From: Stenogyne calaminthoides
Lineage: Eukaryota; Streptophyta; Magnoliopsida; Lamiales; Lamiaceae
NCBI GenBank assembly: GCA_037126765.1
Contig: JBBCBC010000031.1
Location: 10,611,638-10,675,637 of the forward strand
DNA length: 64,000 nt
Direction of reading: 5' to 3'
Within the stretch, counting starts at the first letter, position 1; every line of letters begins with the position of its first letter. Shown piece by piece: positions 21,340 through 32,701 of this stretch. Made by a program: the position numbers and the translations under genes. The notes beneath the pieces were generated by a model that searched no databases, was not told where the DNA came from, and saw nothing but the letters and a program-made list of their open reading frames with translations.

Positions 21340-24300
21340 ATGGCGTTGAATGTTTCACTCGATCCTGCGGTGAATCCGCTCTCACCATATTTTCTTCACC
21401 ACAACGACAACCCAGCCATGTCTATTGCGCTAGAGCCTCTGGATGGTGAGAATTTCGTTTCCTGGCGGTAGTCAGTGGCGCGCGGTTTGAGTGTGAAGAA
21501 CAAATTACCACTTGTCGATGGTTCTCTCCCGGTTCCGGATCCGGATGCTGATAGGGCAGTTTATCTGGCATATGTACGGGCAAATGACTTGGTGTTGCAG
21601 TGGATTCTCAACTCGGTCTCCTCTGAAATCAAGAAAACTTTGCGCTATTTTCAAACGGCTAAAGAGGTTTGGAGTGAACTGATAACTCGATATGAATGTT
21701 CTAATTTGTCAAAGATTTTCCAACTTGAGAAGTCTTTAACTAACATTGCTCAAGGTTCAAAAACTCTGGTTAGTTACTATAATGAGTTCAAGTATCTGTG
21801 GGATGAACATATTAGTCATAAGGCTGTGTTTAAATGCAATTGTGGTGTCATGGCAAACTGTACTTGTGATCTTCCCAAGCAATATGCTGCTGCACAAGAA
21901 CAAGATTGAGTTATGAAATTTTTTGATAGGTCTGAGTGAATCTTATGCTGCCATCCGTAGTCAGTTCTTGCTACATAAGTCTTTTCCTCCACTTGTTAAA
22001 GTGTATGCTCTGTTGCTTCAAGAAGAGTCTCAGAGAGCCTTAGTTATGCCCAATCCTATTTTACCTGAGTCTGTGGCCATGTTAGCTAATAACTCTAGGT
22101 TTTACAAGGATAAAAAGAAAGGGTTAAAGTGCACGCACTGTAATGGAAGTGGTCATTCAGTGGATAGGTGTTTTGAATTGATTGGCTATCCCCCTGGTTG
22201 GAAGGGTCCAACGGGGTATAAAGGCAAGGAGAGATTTGCCAATGTTTTGGTTTCTTCTCCTAGCAAAGTTATGGAGTCTAACCCTCTGCTCACTCCTGAG
22301 GTTATTGAGCAACTTCTGAATTTGGCTAAACAAGCACAGAGGCCTTCTGCTGATTCCATTCACTCTGCAGCTGGTGTGTTTGCTCACACAACTCCTGATG
22401 TTTCTACAGGTTCAGGTAGTACAGGTAAACAGGGGAGTACTTTATGTTTCAATTGTTATTCTACTTGTAAACCTTTTACTTGGATATTGGACACAGGAAC
22501 TACTGATCATATGGTTTCTAGTTTGGAGTGTTTTACTTCCCCTCCAACATTAGCTAATATTAAAATAAGTTTGCCTAATAATGTTGTATCAACTGCAACA
22601 CATATGGGAACAGTGGTTCTTAATGAGAATTTAACACTATACAATGTGTTTTATATTCCAGATTTTGCTTTTAATTTGCTTTCTATAAGCCATTTAACAA
22701 GGTACTCTAATTGTACAGTTAGTTTTATGGCATCAAGTTGTGTTTTGCAGGACATGGACTCCCTCAAGGTGATTTGTTCTGCTGAACAACATGGAGGCTT
22801 ATACTTGCTCAGAGTCATACATTCTGCTAATGTTGTTGATAGCTCTGCTTCTCCTGGTATTTTCACTTTATGGCACAATAGATTAGGTCATTTGGCTCCT
22901 TCTGCTATGTTGCAAATAAGAGATTTGGGTTTAAGTGCTCCTGATGTTTTGAATCATTATACTGTTAGCCCTCTTGCAAAACAGAAAAAGAAACCATTTC
23001 CTGTTAGTCTATCTTCATCTGTTGATTGCTTTGACCTAATACATTGTGATGTTTGGGGTCTTTTCTCTATTACTTCTCATTCTGGTTATAAATACTTCTT
23101 GACTATTGTTGATGACTTTTCAAGATGTACTAAGATATATCTATTAAAGGCTAAATCTGATGTGAAGAATTCTTTGGAAAACTTTTATAACATGGTATTA
23201 ACTCAATTCAATAAGAAAATCAAGGTTTTGAGAAGTGATAATGGAACTGAGTTTCTGTTGCATGACTTTTATCACTCACTTGGTGTAACTCATCAAGCAT
23301 CCTGTGTGGAAACCCCACAACAGAATGGTTTGGTTGAAAGAAAACACCAACACCTATTACAAGTTGCTAGAGCTTTATTGTTTCAATCATCTTTGCCCAT
23401 TGTATATTGGAGTGATTGCATTTTATCTGCTGCTTACTTGATAAATAGGATGCCAACTGTGGTTCTTCACAATTTGACTCCTTTTGAGAAGTTATATGGA
23501 AGAAAGCCTGATTATTATTTACTAAGATGCTTTGGCTGTTTATGCTTTGCTAACACGTTATCTGCTAACAGAACAAAGTTTGATCCAAGGGCTGTTAAAT
23601 GTGTTTTTTTGGGGTATCCTTTTGGAACCAAAGGTTATAAAGTGCTTGATCTGAGTAATGGGAAGATTTTTGTTTCAAGAAATGTGACTTTTTATGAAAA
23701 TGTTTTCCCTTATGCTGATAAACAGGGTGCACATGAGTTTGTTCAGCTTTTAATTGCTCAAAATTCTTTTTTACAAACTGAAACTGATTCTGTTGATGAT
23801 ACTACTCAAACTCATGGTTCTCCTATTTCAACTGATAACACTATTATTCATCAAGAAGCACATGATGAATTAAATGATCACACACATGATAATCAGACTA
23901 TTGAACCTGTTGTGACTCATAGACAGGCTATTGAACCTGATATTGAACCTGTTTCTGTTGTTGTGACTCATAGACAGGCTATTGAACCTGAATCTGTTTC
24001 TGTTGTTGTTGATAGTCAGGCTATTGAACCTGCATCTCATACTGATGTTTTACATGAAAATCTTGTTAGAAAGTCTTCTAGATCAAGATCTCAACCTGCT
24101 TACTTGAAAGTTTATGAAACTTCTTTACCAAAATCCTTAAATCCAGAGGCAAATATGACTGTTTCTTGTGGAAAACAGTATGAAATTTCTGATTTCTTAT
24201 CCACTGATAGACTTTCTCATGATCATAAAGTTTTTACTGCATCCATTTCTCAAAATCTTGAACCCAAAACCTATAAACAAGCCAAAGACAATCCTAATTG

Positions 24301-25795
24301 GCAGCAAGCTATGAAGAGTGAATTAGATGCCTTAGAAAGAACTAAGACATGGACTCCAGTATCTTTGCCACAGAATAGAGATTGCATTGGATGCAAGTGG
24401 GCTTTTAAAATAAAATATAAACAAGATGGTTCAATTGAAAGATATAAAGCAAGACTTGTTGCTAAAGGTTACTCAACAAGAGGGTGTGGACTATTTTGAT
24501 ACTTTTAGTCCTGTAGCAAAAGTTACCACTGTCAGGATATTAATTTCTATAGCAATTGCTAAAAATTGGTTCATTCATCAATTAGATGTAAACAATCATT
24601 CTTGCATGGTGATCTTACTGAAGAAATTTTTATGACTCCACCACCTGGTTATTGCAGTGATTCTGATTCTAGAGTGTGTAGATTGAATAAAAGCCTTTAT
24701 GGTTTGAAGCAAGCTTCAAAACAATGGTTTACTAAGCTTTCTAGTTCATTGTTTGAAGTTGGTTATGTGCAAACTGAGGTTGATAACTCTCTGTTTACAA
24801 AACAAACTGATAATTCATTCACTGTTATTGTTTGTTATGTTGATGACCTTATTGTAGCTAGTAACTCTATGACTGAAATAACAAATGTTAAGAGCTATCT
24901 GCACAACAAATTCACTATTAAGGACTTAGGTGTGTTAAAGTATATGCTTGGTATTGAAGTAGCAAGATCAGAACAGGGTCTTTCTTTATGTCAAAGGAAA
25001 TACACTTTAGACATGTTAACTGATTTTGGCTATTTGGGAAGCAAACCTTGTAACACACCTATGGACTCAAAACTGCAACTTGTCCAGGCCACTGAAAACA
25101 ATACAACTGATCCAAACTTTATAGAAAAATTGTTGGCAAGTTGCTTTATCTAACATTTACAAGACCAGACATCTCATTTGTTGTTCAATCACTCTCTCAA
25201 TTCATGAGCAATCCATCCAAGGAGCATATGAGTGCAGTACACAGAGTATTAAGATACTTAAAGGGAACACCAGGTTTGGGTATCTTTTATTCAAGTAATA
25301 ATGATTTTAAATTACATTCATATACTGACAGTGATTGGTCTAGATGTATAGAAACTAGAAAGAGTGTCACAGGTTACACAATATACTTGGGAAATTCTCT
25401 CATCTCTTGGAAGTCTAAAAAGCAAAATACTGTGAGTAGATCATCTGCTGAGGCTGAGTACAGAGCAATAGCTACCACTGCTTGTGAAATCCAATGGATT
25501 CTCTATATCCTGAAAGACCTCAGAATCCCAGTTCAACTACATGCATCTCTATACACTGATAGTAAGTCTGCATATCAGATGGCCCTGAATCCTTGCCTCC
25601 ATGACAAAAGCAAACACATCTCCATAGATTGCCACTTCACAAGATAGAAAATCAAAGAAGGTGTCATCAAGATCATCCATTTACCAACTGAAGAGAATCT
25701 TGCAGACATCATGACCAAGCCCCTTCTTCCCACACCATTCAACACATTCAAGGTCAAAATGAGGCTCTTAAACATTCACTCTCATTTTGAGGGAG
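21340..25795 (+). pseudogene. Decayed copia gag-pol polyprotein, copy 2
   Basis: Gag starts at 21340 (MALNVSLDP) but stops at a TAG after NFVSW-R (about 21470). It continues in the same frame from VARGLSVKNK to a TGA at about 21907. An 858-codon open stretch follows (21923-24499): a CCHC knuckle (22130-22171), protease WILDTGTTDHM (about 22481), GAG-pre-integrase LWHNRLGH, the integrase D-D-E core (HCDVWG, RSDNGTEF, QNGLVERKH), and the start of reverse transcriptase. Frameshifts near 24475, 24595 and 25130 break the RT, whose YVDD is at 24836-24847. RNase H (DSDW, AEAEYRA, DSKSA) is nearly complete but has a TAG after CHFTR. In the pre-integrase zinc site both cysteines are lost (Tyr and Ser). 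Confidence 0.93.
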
Positions 25796-25798
25796 GGT
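25786..25798 (+). promoter_or_regulatory. Polypurine tract of copia copy 2
   Basis: TTTGAGGGAGGGT lies directly before the 3' LTR, where plus-strand priming occurs in LTR retrotransposons. Confidence 0.75.
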
Positions 25799-26048
25799 CT
25801 AAAGAGTAATAGAAGTGCTATTTCACTTAAGCTTTTAATTTGTAAAGTTGTTACTTCTCTTTTATAAAGTGTACTAGAAGAGTTAGTTAGAAGGGGGTTA
25901 CTTCTATATAAGCTCCTCCATTAGGTTAGAGTTAATTAACTTTCAGATTTATTATTCCATCTGTTCCTTTGTAACTGATTACTTCCATTGAATCAAGATT
26001 AGTGTTTCTTTACTTCTTCTTCTTTGCAATTTGTTCTTGATTGATAAT
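25799..26048 (+). repeat. 3' LTR of copia copy 2
   Basis: The only 3' LTR in the window. It matches the 5' LTRs from TCTAAAGAG to TTGATAATA. Confidence 0.85.
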
Positions 26049-26218
26049 ATATATGAAAATCAATATTTAAAAGTTTGTAGGATCAAAAGTAAAACGTAAT
26101 AAGATTACAGGATGGAAAAATTATTTGTCCCTAATAATTGTGCAAGTAATTTCCGATCGAATTTTAATTTTAATTTCTGAATGAATTGATAAGTTTTCAT
26201 CCATGTTGATTAATGCAG

Positions 26219-26406
26219 CTGAGAAAGGGGTGTCGAAAAGGCCATTATGTGAGCGGCCTTTAAATTCTGCAACATCCTTTTTTCGAGGAGTTGCAGATTC
26301 TAAGTGTATAAAAGGTTTTACGGCCAAATATGGGAATCTGCTACTTTCATCCATTTGCAAGCCTGATGGTGTCATTTTGGTTTGTATATGTGAGTTTTTC
26401 TGTTGA
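26219..26406 (+). pseudogene. Exon 2 of the plus-strand defensin-like gene, separated from exon 1
   Basis: After an AATGCAG acceptor the frame (phase 1, fitting the donor at 2246) encodes a 61-residue segment that starts AEKGVSKRPLCE and ends VCICEFFC, then TGA. The SKRPLCE start and the C-x-C-x3-C ending match the minus-strand DEFL genes. Only six cysteines remain: those at the family's second and fourth positions are replaced by Ser and Phe. In the usual CS-alpha-beta pairing (1-8, 2-5, 3-6, 4-7) this would leave two cysteines unpaired. No exon 1 lies upstream in unit 2, since the unit boundary at 20772 falls inside the intron. It is probably a relic. Confidence 0.75.
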
Positions 26407-27410
26407 TAAAATCATTATGATTTTATGTTTCAGAATAAGAAAGAATTATAATGATTGTATACAATTTAAATTAATTATTACGATATATACATACACTTCA
26501 GGGGGAAATTATCAATAGATACGATTTTTTTATGCAAATTACTAATAGATACAAACCAGATTGCATATATAGTTAAAATTGTATACGAAAGTACAAATAT
26601 ATCCATTTGTATACAATTATTTTGTACTTATTAATAAATTGTAATCCTAAAATTCACCTATTAATAAAGTTTTCCACTCCAGGTTCACTGCAATTCTAAT
26701 TCCAACATTTTAATTCTTGTCATCAAATTCAATGTTTCTACAACATTTTACAACGAATGAAACATGGATATGGATAGCGGAGATTTATACAACAAATGAA
26801 ATATGGATACACGAGAGCATGAATGCATGATATACTTTTATATTTTAATAAAAACTTGTATGATGTGAATTTCGTTGGGCCTTGTTAGATGAGTCCAAAT
26901 AAATAATTTTTAAGTCAAAGAGCCTGAATAATTTGCGAACGCTTTGGTTTTATTACATCCTACTAGAGACTGCATCTCTTGACACATGATACAAACTAGT
27001 ACAAAACGAATTCCAAATTCCATAACTCATCACGCGTTTCCATTAAATTTTGTGAAATTTAGTGTCACATTTCAGTTAAAGTTAGTATCACATTAATTTC
27101 GTTTCATGTTTACAATCAAATCTAGCGCCAGCGCTTTCAATTATGATGTCACGCTTTCAATTAAATTAAGTTATGTTTCACATACATTTGCCGCAAAGCA
27201 TTTAGTGCATAGAAAATTGACGGTGTAGAATAGAAAAATGAAACATTAAAAATTTCAATAATTGCATTAATCATTGAAAACAAAAACTTATATAAACATG
27301 GTTCATGCTATGAACTTTATTTTTAATTTATGGCATTTGAACCTATTCAGTGCATGATCAATAAAAAATATGTGTTGGAAATGGATAAAATGGGTTAAAT
27401 AATTCAAGGA
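26407..27410. other. AT-rich flank of DEFL exon 2, no further gene seen
   Basis: From about 26540 it is the counterpart of 7064-7995. The first 130 bp have no copy in unit 1 because of the deletion there. Confidence 0.55.
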
Positions 27411-28453
27411 TTAAATTCAAAATGGTGTTATAATTTATCACCTTTTTTTAAATGGTCCAGAGAAAGTTTAACTAACAAAATTAGTCCCAATTTTTTTTTG
27501 AATTGTACAATTTTAGCCCCAAAATTCATCGGCGACACGAAACAACGTCGTTTCGCGTCATGCGCAATTCACGTGCGCCTCCTTCTCTTCGGGTTTTGCT
27601 GACTGTGTTAATAATTATAATTTACATTTATTTTTAAAGACAAATTCAAATTTTTAAAACTCATATCACTATTTCTCCTAAAAAACTAAATCAATATATT
27701 AAAATTTAATTAACACCAAAATAAGTCTCCCCCAAATTAACACCCCCAAAATTGTGTTGCTCATTCACCACCAATCTCAGTCATCTTCTTCCCAAAATCT
27801 ATTCGAAATGTCGCGGTGCCGTCGATTGAAACCCTAACAACTTTCCCAATTCGTAGGCAAAAATCTTGCACAAACACCATATCTTCATCTGCGCCGCTGC
27901 GGCGTGAAAACTAGGGTTAAAAAACTGTTGTTGTGTCGCGTCGCTGCTGTATGGTAGCATCGCGCTGCTGTTGTATGGATCTTCGAGTGGTTCTTCGTTT
28001 GCGCCACTACAGAGTAAAATTAGGGTTTGTGTGTTGTTTGGAATTTGGGTGGTGTGATTTTGAGTTTGTGAAGATTGATTTTTGAGAGTTTCGAATCTTG
28101 AAATACATTTATTGATCTGAAAGAAAACGTTTTTATTTTTTAATATTTTATTTTTAATTTTTTTTATTTGTTATTTTTTAATCTATGGCTTATGTGTCAG
28201 GCGGGTTATTTTTTATTGGCTATTAAATCCTTGTCGGATGACACGTCGTTACCCAATCATCGGCTTCCGAAATTTCCAATTTGAAGATGCACGTGAGTTG
28301 CACATAACATGAAACGATGTCGTTTTGTGTTGCCGATGAATTTTTGGGCTAAAATTATACAATTCGAAAAAAATTGGGGCTAATTTTGTTAGTCAAATTT
28401 TCTTGGGACCATTTCAATAAAAGGTGATAACTTATAAAATCATTTTGAATTTA
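27411..28453. mobile_element. Long-TIR DNA transposon, unit 2 copy
   Basis: Counterpart of 7996-9043. A short stretch at 28225-28275 differs from units 1 and 3, which agree with each other (GGCTTCCGAAA here against AGCTCGCCGGAAA). Confidence 0.7.
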
Positions 28454-28965
28454 ACGCCAATAGTCCACGTTCATAACATAAACCTGATTCATGGGAGACC
28501 AACTCCATAATTTGCGCTTGTCAATCTTTAACATTTCAAAATATATAATTTCCAACAGAAGAATTTAATTTTCTGTCCATCATCACTTGTGTTGGTGGAG
28601 ACCGATGCAAAAAAAGTGACTGATGTTTTGAACTCGGTTGAAGATGATGAATCCTCCTTTGGTAAACAATCGCTAAAGACCAACTCTAAGATGAACAAGT
28701 TTCATGCTATGAAATTTACTTTTAATTTATGAGTATGTGAATCTATTCAGGATTTATTTTTAATTTATGATACGAGTCAGATTTAGTGAGTTAGAAAAAT
28801 ATATTAAAATGAGTGAAACTAATTAAAATCATCCAAATTAATCGTATGAAACTTATTAATGGGAGACCAACTCATTATTGAAAGAGTTTTTACTTTTTGA
28901 GATTTTTTTATTAGTCGTAATGTCAATATTGTGGCATATTCTCATGCTGAGAAGGTCTTGTGTGA

Positions 28966-30094
28966 AATATTGCATACTAATGTTATGTGCAATACAACAT
29001 AAATAAGGCAAAAATAGTCCAAAATGGGCGGGTCGGGCAGGGCGGGTCGGGCAGCGACAGTGGGCTTTAGGTTTGCGCAGGCGGATATGTATTTATAGAA
29101 GAATATCTTTATCAAATATGTGTTGTAGCCTAGTGGTTCAGGTTTGTTGTTAATGAATTTGGTCGTTACATCTATGTATAAGTGTTACTACATTGTTATA
29201 TTGAAAAACTTCTTTTTTTTTTTGTCAAATTTTTTTGTGTTACTACATCTATGTATAAGTGTGACTACATTGTTATATTGAAAAACTTCATATTTTACGT
29301 AACACGTAATAAAACATATCGTAACACATAAATATTCATAAGGTAACATGGGTTACAAGGTAACACATTATTGTTCATATGGTAATACATGAGTATTCAC
29401 ATAGTATTACGACGATAAATGAACAATGTTACATATTACTAAAAAAAATATATGTTACTACATGAACAAAAAGTGTTACTATATGAAGAAAAACGTGTTA
29501 CCACATAAACAAAACCAGTACAAGCGCGAAAAGAAATCTCCAGTCCAAAATTACAGATTTAAAGAACAACTTAATGTGTTACTACATGAACAAAAAGAGT
29601 GTTACCATATGAGCAAAAAAGTGTTATTATATGAACAAAAAGCAGTACAGACGCGAAAAAAATCTTCAGTCCAGAATTACAGATTTACAGAACAGCGTGA
29701 AAAGAGTGCATAAGGATCTGAATTTCATCACACACTTTGTGTTGACGAGTAATTCAAACATCACACACATATTCTCTCTTCTTCTCGCAGGATCCACACC
29801 AAAATTCAAATTGAACAACCTAATTTCATTCAATGACTGGAGCGAATCGAAGAAAATTAAATTGGACAAGAAATTATGACACGAACAAGGAAGAAGAATC
29901 CGTGAGAACCGCCAACAATCTGAAGAGAAGAGGAAGAAGAAGAAGAAATATGACAACGTCCGTGCTGTGCGACGTGATGAAGATGGAGAAAGCCCATTAG
30001 CCCATCAGCAATCTGCCCTAACCCGCTTTCATGACCCGCGAGAAAAAAAAATCCCTAATTGCACATATCATTTGTATGCAATATTGCATACAAC
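28966..30094. mobile_element. Non-autonomous TIR element with ~21-bp repeats, unit 2 copy
   Basis: Counterpart of 9556-10681, with the same ends and repeat blocks. Confidence 0.65.
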
Positions 30095-30542
30095 TTTTTG
30101 TCTCTCATGCTAGGGGCTCTCGCTTTTATGGTAGCCCACTAAGCACTAGCCCTCATTTTTATTTTTAGTATTTCATTGATATTTTACTCTATTGAATTTT
30201 TAACACATGGAACCAAAATATGGTGGTTCGTTGGATATTTTTTATTATTCTACGTGTCATCCATCTATATTATGAAATACAAAATAAAAAACCAATTATA
30301 AAACAGGTGATCTCATTTTCAGTAAGTATTGCTTCGAATTTGTGTGCTACCGAAGTCCGGAACATTAAATTAAATTATATGATGACAAGAATAAAAATGT
30401 TGGAAATGGAACTGCAGTGAACCTGAAGTACATATATATGGGAATATATCAGAATAATCCATTCAAATTAAAGATAAATTCACGATACAATCATTAATAC
30501 TTTAATTCTTTCTTATAATTCTAAATCATAAAATCATAAAGT

Positions 30543-31074
30543 CAGTGTTTTCAAAAACCGGTTGAACCGCCCGGTTGAACCGGTCGAACCGTGAACCGCT
30601 CATGTCGCCGGTCCAATTACTCCTTAAAAACGGTTAATTCGATTTTATTATTTTTATTATTTATTAAATCACTTTTTTTTATTTTTTTATTATTTTTTTC
30701 TAAACCTCTCTATATAATGTTATTGTTTTTATCTCAATATCATTTTCTCTCAAATAGATTCATTCACAAGTCATTAATTTCATTTAATCTCTTTATCGTC
30801 GTTACATATTGTGTGGAATTAATCCACAACGTCATCATCTCTGATCTACAAACTCTATTGTATTTATTTTAATATAAGATTTATAAGTTATAAATTAGTA
30901 TAATTTTATTATTTTATAAATAAATATTTATTTTTTAATCTAACATACAAAATATAAAAGAAATATGCATAAATCAATTTAACGGTTGAACCGTCGGTTC
31001 AACCGGTCCAACCGGTTGGACCGGCAACCGATGCCTAGACCGGTTTGATCACCGGTTCGGTTATGAAAACACTG
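30543..31074. mobile_element. hAT-type MITE (532 bp) private to unit 2
   Basis: The terminal inverted repeats begin CAGTGTTTTCA at both ends. They are followed inward by repeated GGTTGAACCG / CGGTTCAACC motifs. The element is flanked by a perfect 8-bp target duplication CATAAAGT (30535-30542 and 31075-31082), typical of hAT. Units 1 and 3 have the empty site with a single CATAAAGT. No transposase frame. It inserted after the triplication, 21 bp downstream of the DEFL stop codon. Confidence 0.95.
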
Positions 31075-31095
31075 CATAAAGTCATAATAATTGTA

Positions 31096-31452
31096 TCAAC
31101 AAAAATACTCGCAGCCGCAAACCGTCCCAACGCAACCGTAAAAGGGTACCCTATCACCAAATTTGGCCTCACAAGCTTCCTTACATTTAAGATCTTTTGG
31201 AAAAGAACATGTTACAGAAGATATATTCTCCTCACATAATGGCCTTTTCGATACCACTAGTTTATCTGCATAAATAAATAAAAAAGAAACAAAAATTCAA
31301 TCAAATTATTTGAATAACTATTATGATATACTATAAACTTTTATTACAAACACAAGTAAATTAATTAAGAAAAATTAGTTCATGGAAGTGATCTTACCCG
31401 TGAGAGAAACAAGGACAATTATTAACAAGAATGACCACACAATCTTTGCCAT
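31096..31452 (-). CDS. Defensin-like (DEFL) secreted cysteine-rich peptide, unit 2 copy, intact
   Basis: Two exons, 31452-31398 and 31265-31096, joined in phase 1, give 74 residues. The 18-residue signal peptide (MAKIVWSFLLIIVLVSLT) is encoded exactly by exon 1. The secreted part begins DKLVVSKRPLC and has eight cysteines spaced C-x8-C-x7-C-x3-C-x12-C-x4-C-x-C-x3-C, ending EYFC. One intron right after the signal peptide, a CxxxC plus a CxC, and a C-terminal Cys are standard for plant defensin-like CS-alpha-beta peptides (LCR/SCR type). Roles in that family include defence and pollen-pistil signalling; the sequence does not say which applies here. TATAAATA lies about 52 bp before the ATG. A hAT element sits 21 bp past the stop, so the transcript's 3' end must differ from that of the unit 3 copy, whose protein is identical. 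Confidence 0.85.
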
Positions 31453-31502
31453 CTTCTACTTGAAAATTAATTTTGTTGTGAATTCTAAGCAATAGGAATT
31501 CC

Positions 31503-31510
31503 TATTTATA
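31503..31510 (-). promoter_or_regulatory. TATA box of the unit 2 DEFL gene
   Basis: TATAAATA on the minus strand, 51-58 bp upstream of the start codon. Confidence 0.65.
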
Positions 31511-31703
31511 CACAAAATTAGTAATATTTATATAGGAACGTTTTTATTTTTTTACTATAAGTGCCAATGTGCCAGCTTCTATAAAGAAAGGGTCAAAAGC
31601 TTTGAATATGATTCGCCTGATTTGGTAATCATTAATAATTCATTTCGCTGGTTGTTTCCATATGAATCTTTATTTTCTTATAATTGGCAGGTATTAATAT
31701 CAG

Positions 31704-32692
31704 GAGTGCCACTAAACACACCCCAAAATCCTCTAAACACACCCCATTTGTTAAGCACACCCCAATAGAATTTAAAAATTAACATGCATTATTAAATACA
31801 CCCAAATTTTTTCCTATTATATCCTTCTTCTATCAAAATATGAAAAATAACACTTTTCTACCTTTCTTTTTCTCATGAACATTTCTCTCCTAAAAAAATC
31901 ATTTGATTCTTTTGTATTCATTATTTTTTTATGAAAACATTCTTAAAATTTTATATAAGATCATAAATATATTACAAAAAAATCAACTAAATTATTTTAA
32001 ACATAAATAAATTCAAAAAACTTAATCAGAAAAAAAAAACTTCAAAATCATAAAAAAGCTAAATACAAAATAAAAACATTAAAAACTAAACTAAATTTTA
32101 AAAAAATATTTAATTTAAAAAAACTGAAAAAAATAAATGAAATCTGTAAAATATTTATAAAAAAAATCTAAAAACAATTAAAACTAAATAAAATCTGAAA
32201 AAAGCATTTTAATTAAATTAATTTTGAAGAATTATTTTATTTTTTAATATTTTATTTAGTTTTACTTGGTTTTTTATTTTTTCTTAATTTACTTATTTTG
32301 AAGATTTAATAATATTTTATAAAATTTAATTTAATTTTTTTTTCAGATTTTTTTTCAATTTTTGCTTATTTGATTTTTTTTATTTAGTTCATTTTAAAGA
32401 TATATTTACTGCTTTATTATTTTTATATTTTAATTTATTTTTTTCAAAATTTTTTAAATTATTTTTCCATGTATAATAATTTTAAAAATTTAAACTTACA
32501 AAAAGTAAAGATTCAATTTCAAAGTGAAAAAAAACTTAGAGTTCTAAAATCAAAATAAATAAAACTTAAAAGAAAGATAAAATAGTATCCCATATTTATG
32601 TAGGGTAACTTAGTCATTTTATATATATCTATTTTTGTTTTAAAAATTATGGGGTGTGTTTAGAGGATTTTGGGGTGTGTTTAGTGGCACTC
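31704..32692. mobile_element. Mutator-like MITE, unit 2 copy
   Basis: Counterpart of 11754-12742, with both TIRs and both TAATATCAG flanks intact. Confidence 0.9.
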
Positions 32693-32701
32693 TAATATCA
32701 G

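Larger units (their letters stand above)
20870..26048 (+). mobile_element. Ty1/copia LTR retrotransposon, copy 2, both LTRs, non-autonomous by decay
   Basis: About 5.18 kb: 5' LTR, gag-pol, polypurine tract and 3' LTR. The host sequence on either side joins as GCAGGATATAT...TATATGAAAATC, with TATAT as a plausible 5-bp target duplication. The 5' and 3' LTRs differ by roughly seven substitutions and two small indels in about 250 bp, so the insertion is not recent. Confidence 0.93.

Noticed and set aside
20870..26048. Copia copy 2 as an active, autonomous element
   Set aside because: Both LTRs are present, but gag, RT and RNase H contain stops and frameshifts and the LTRs differ by several percent.
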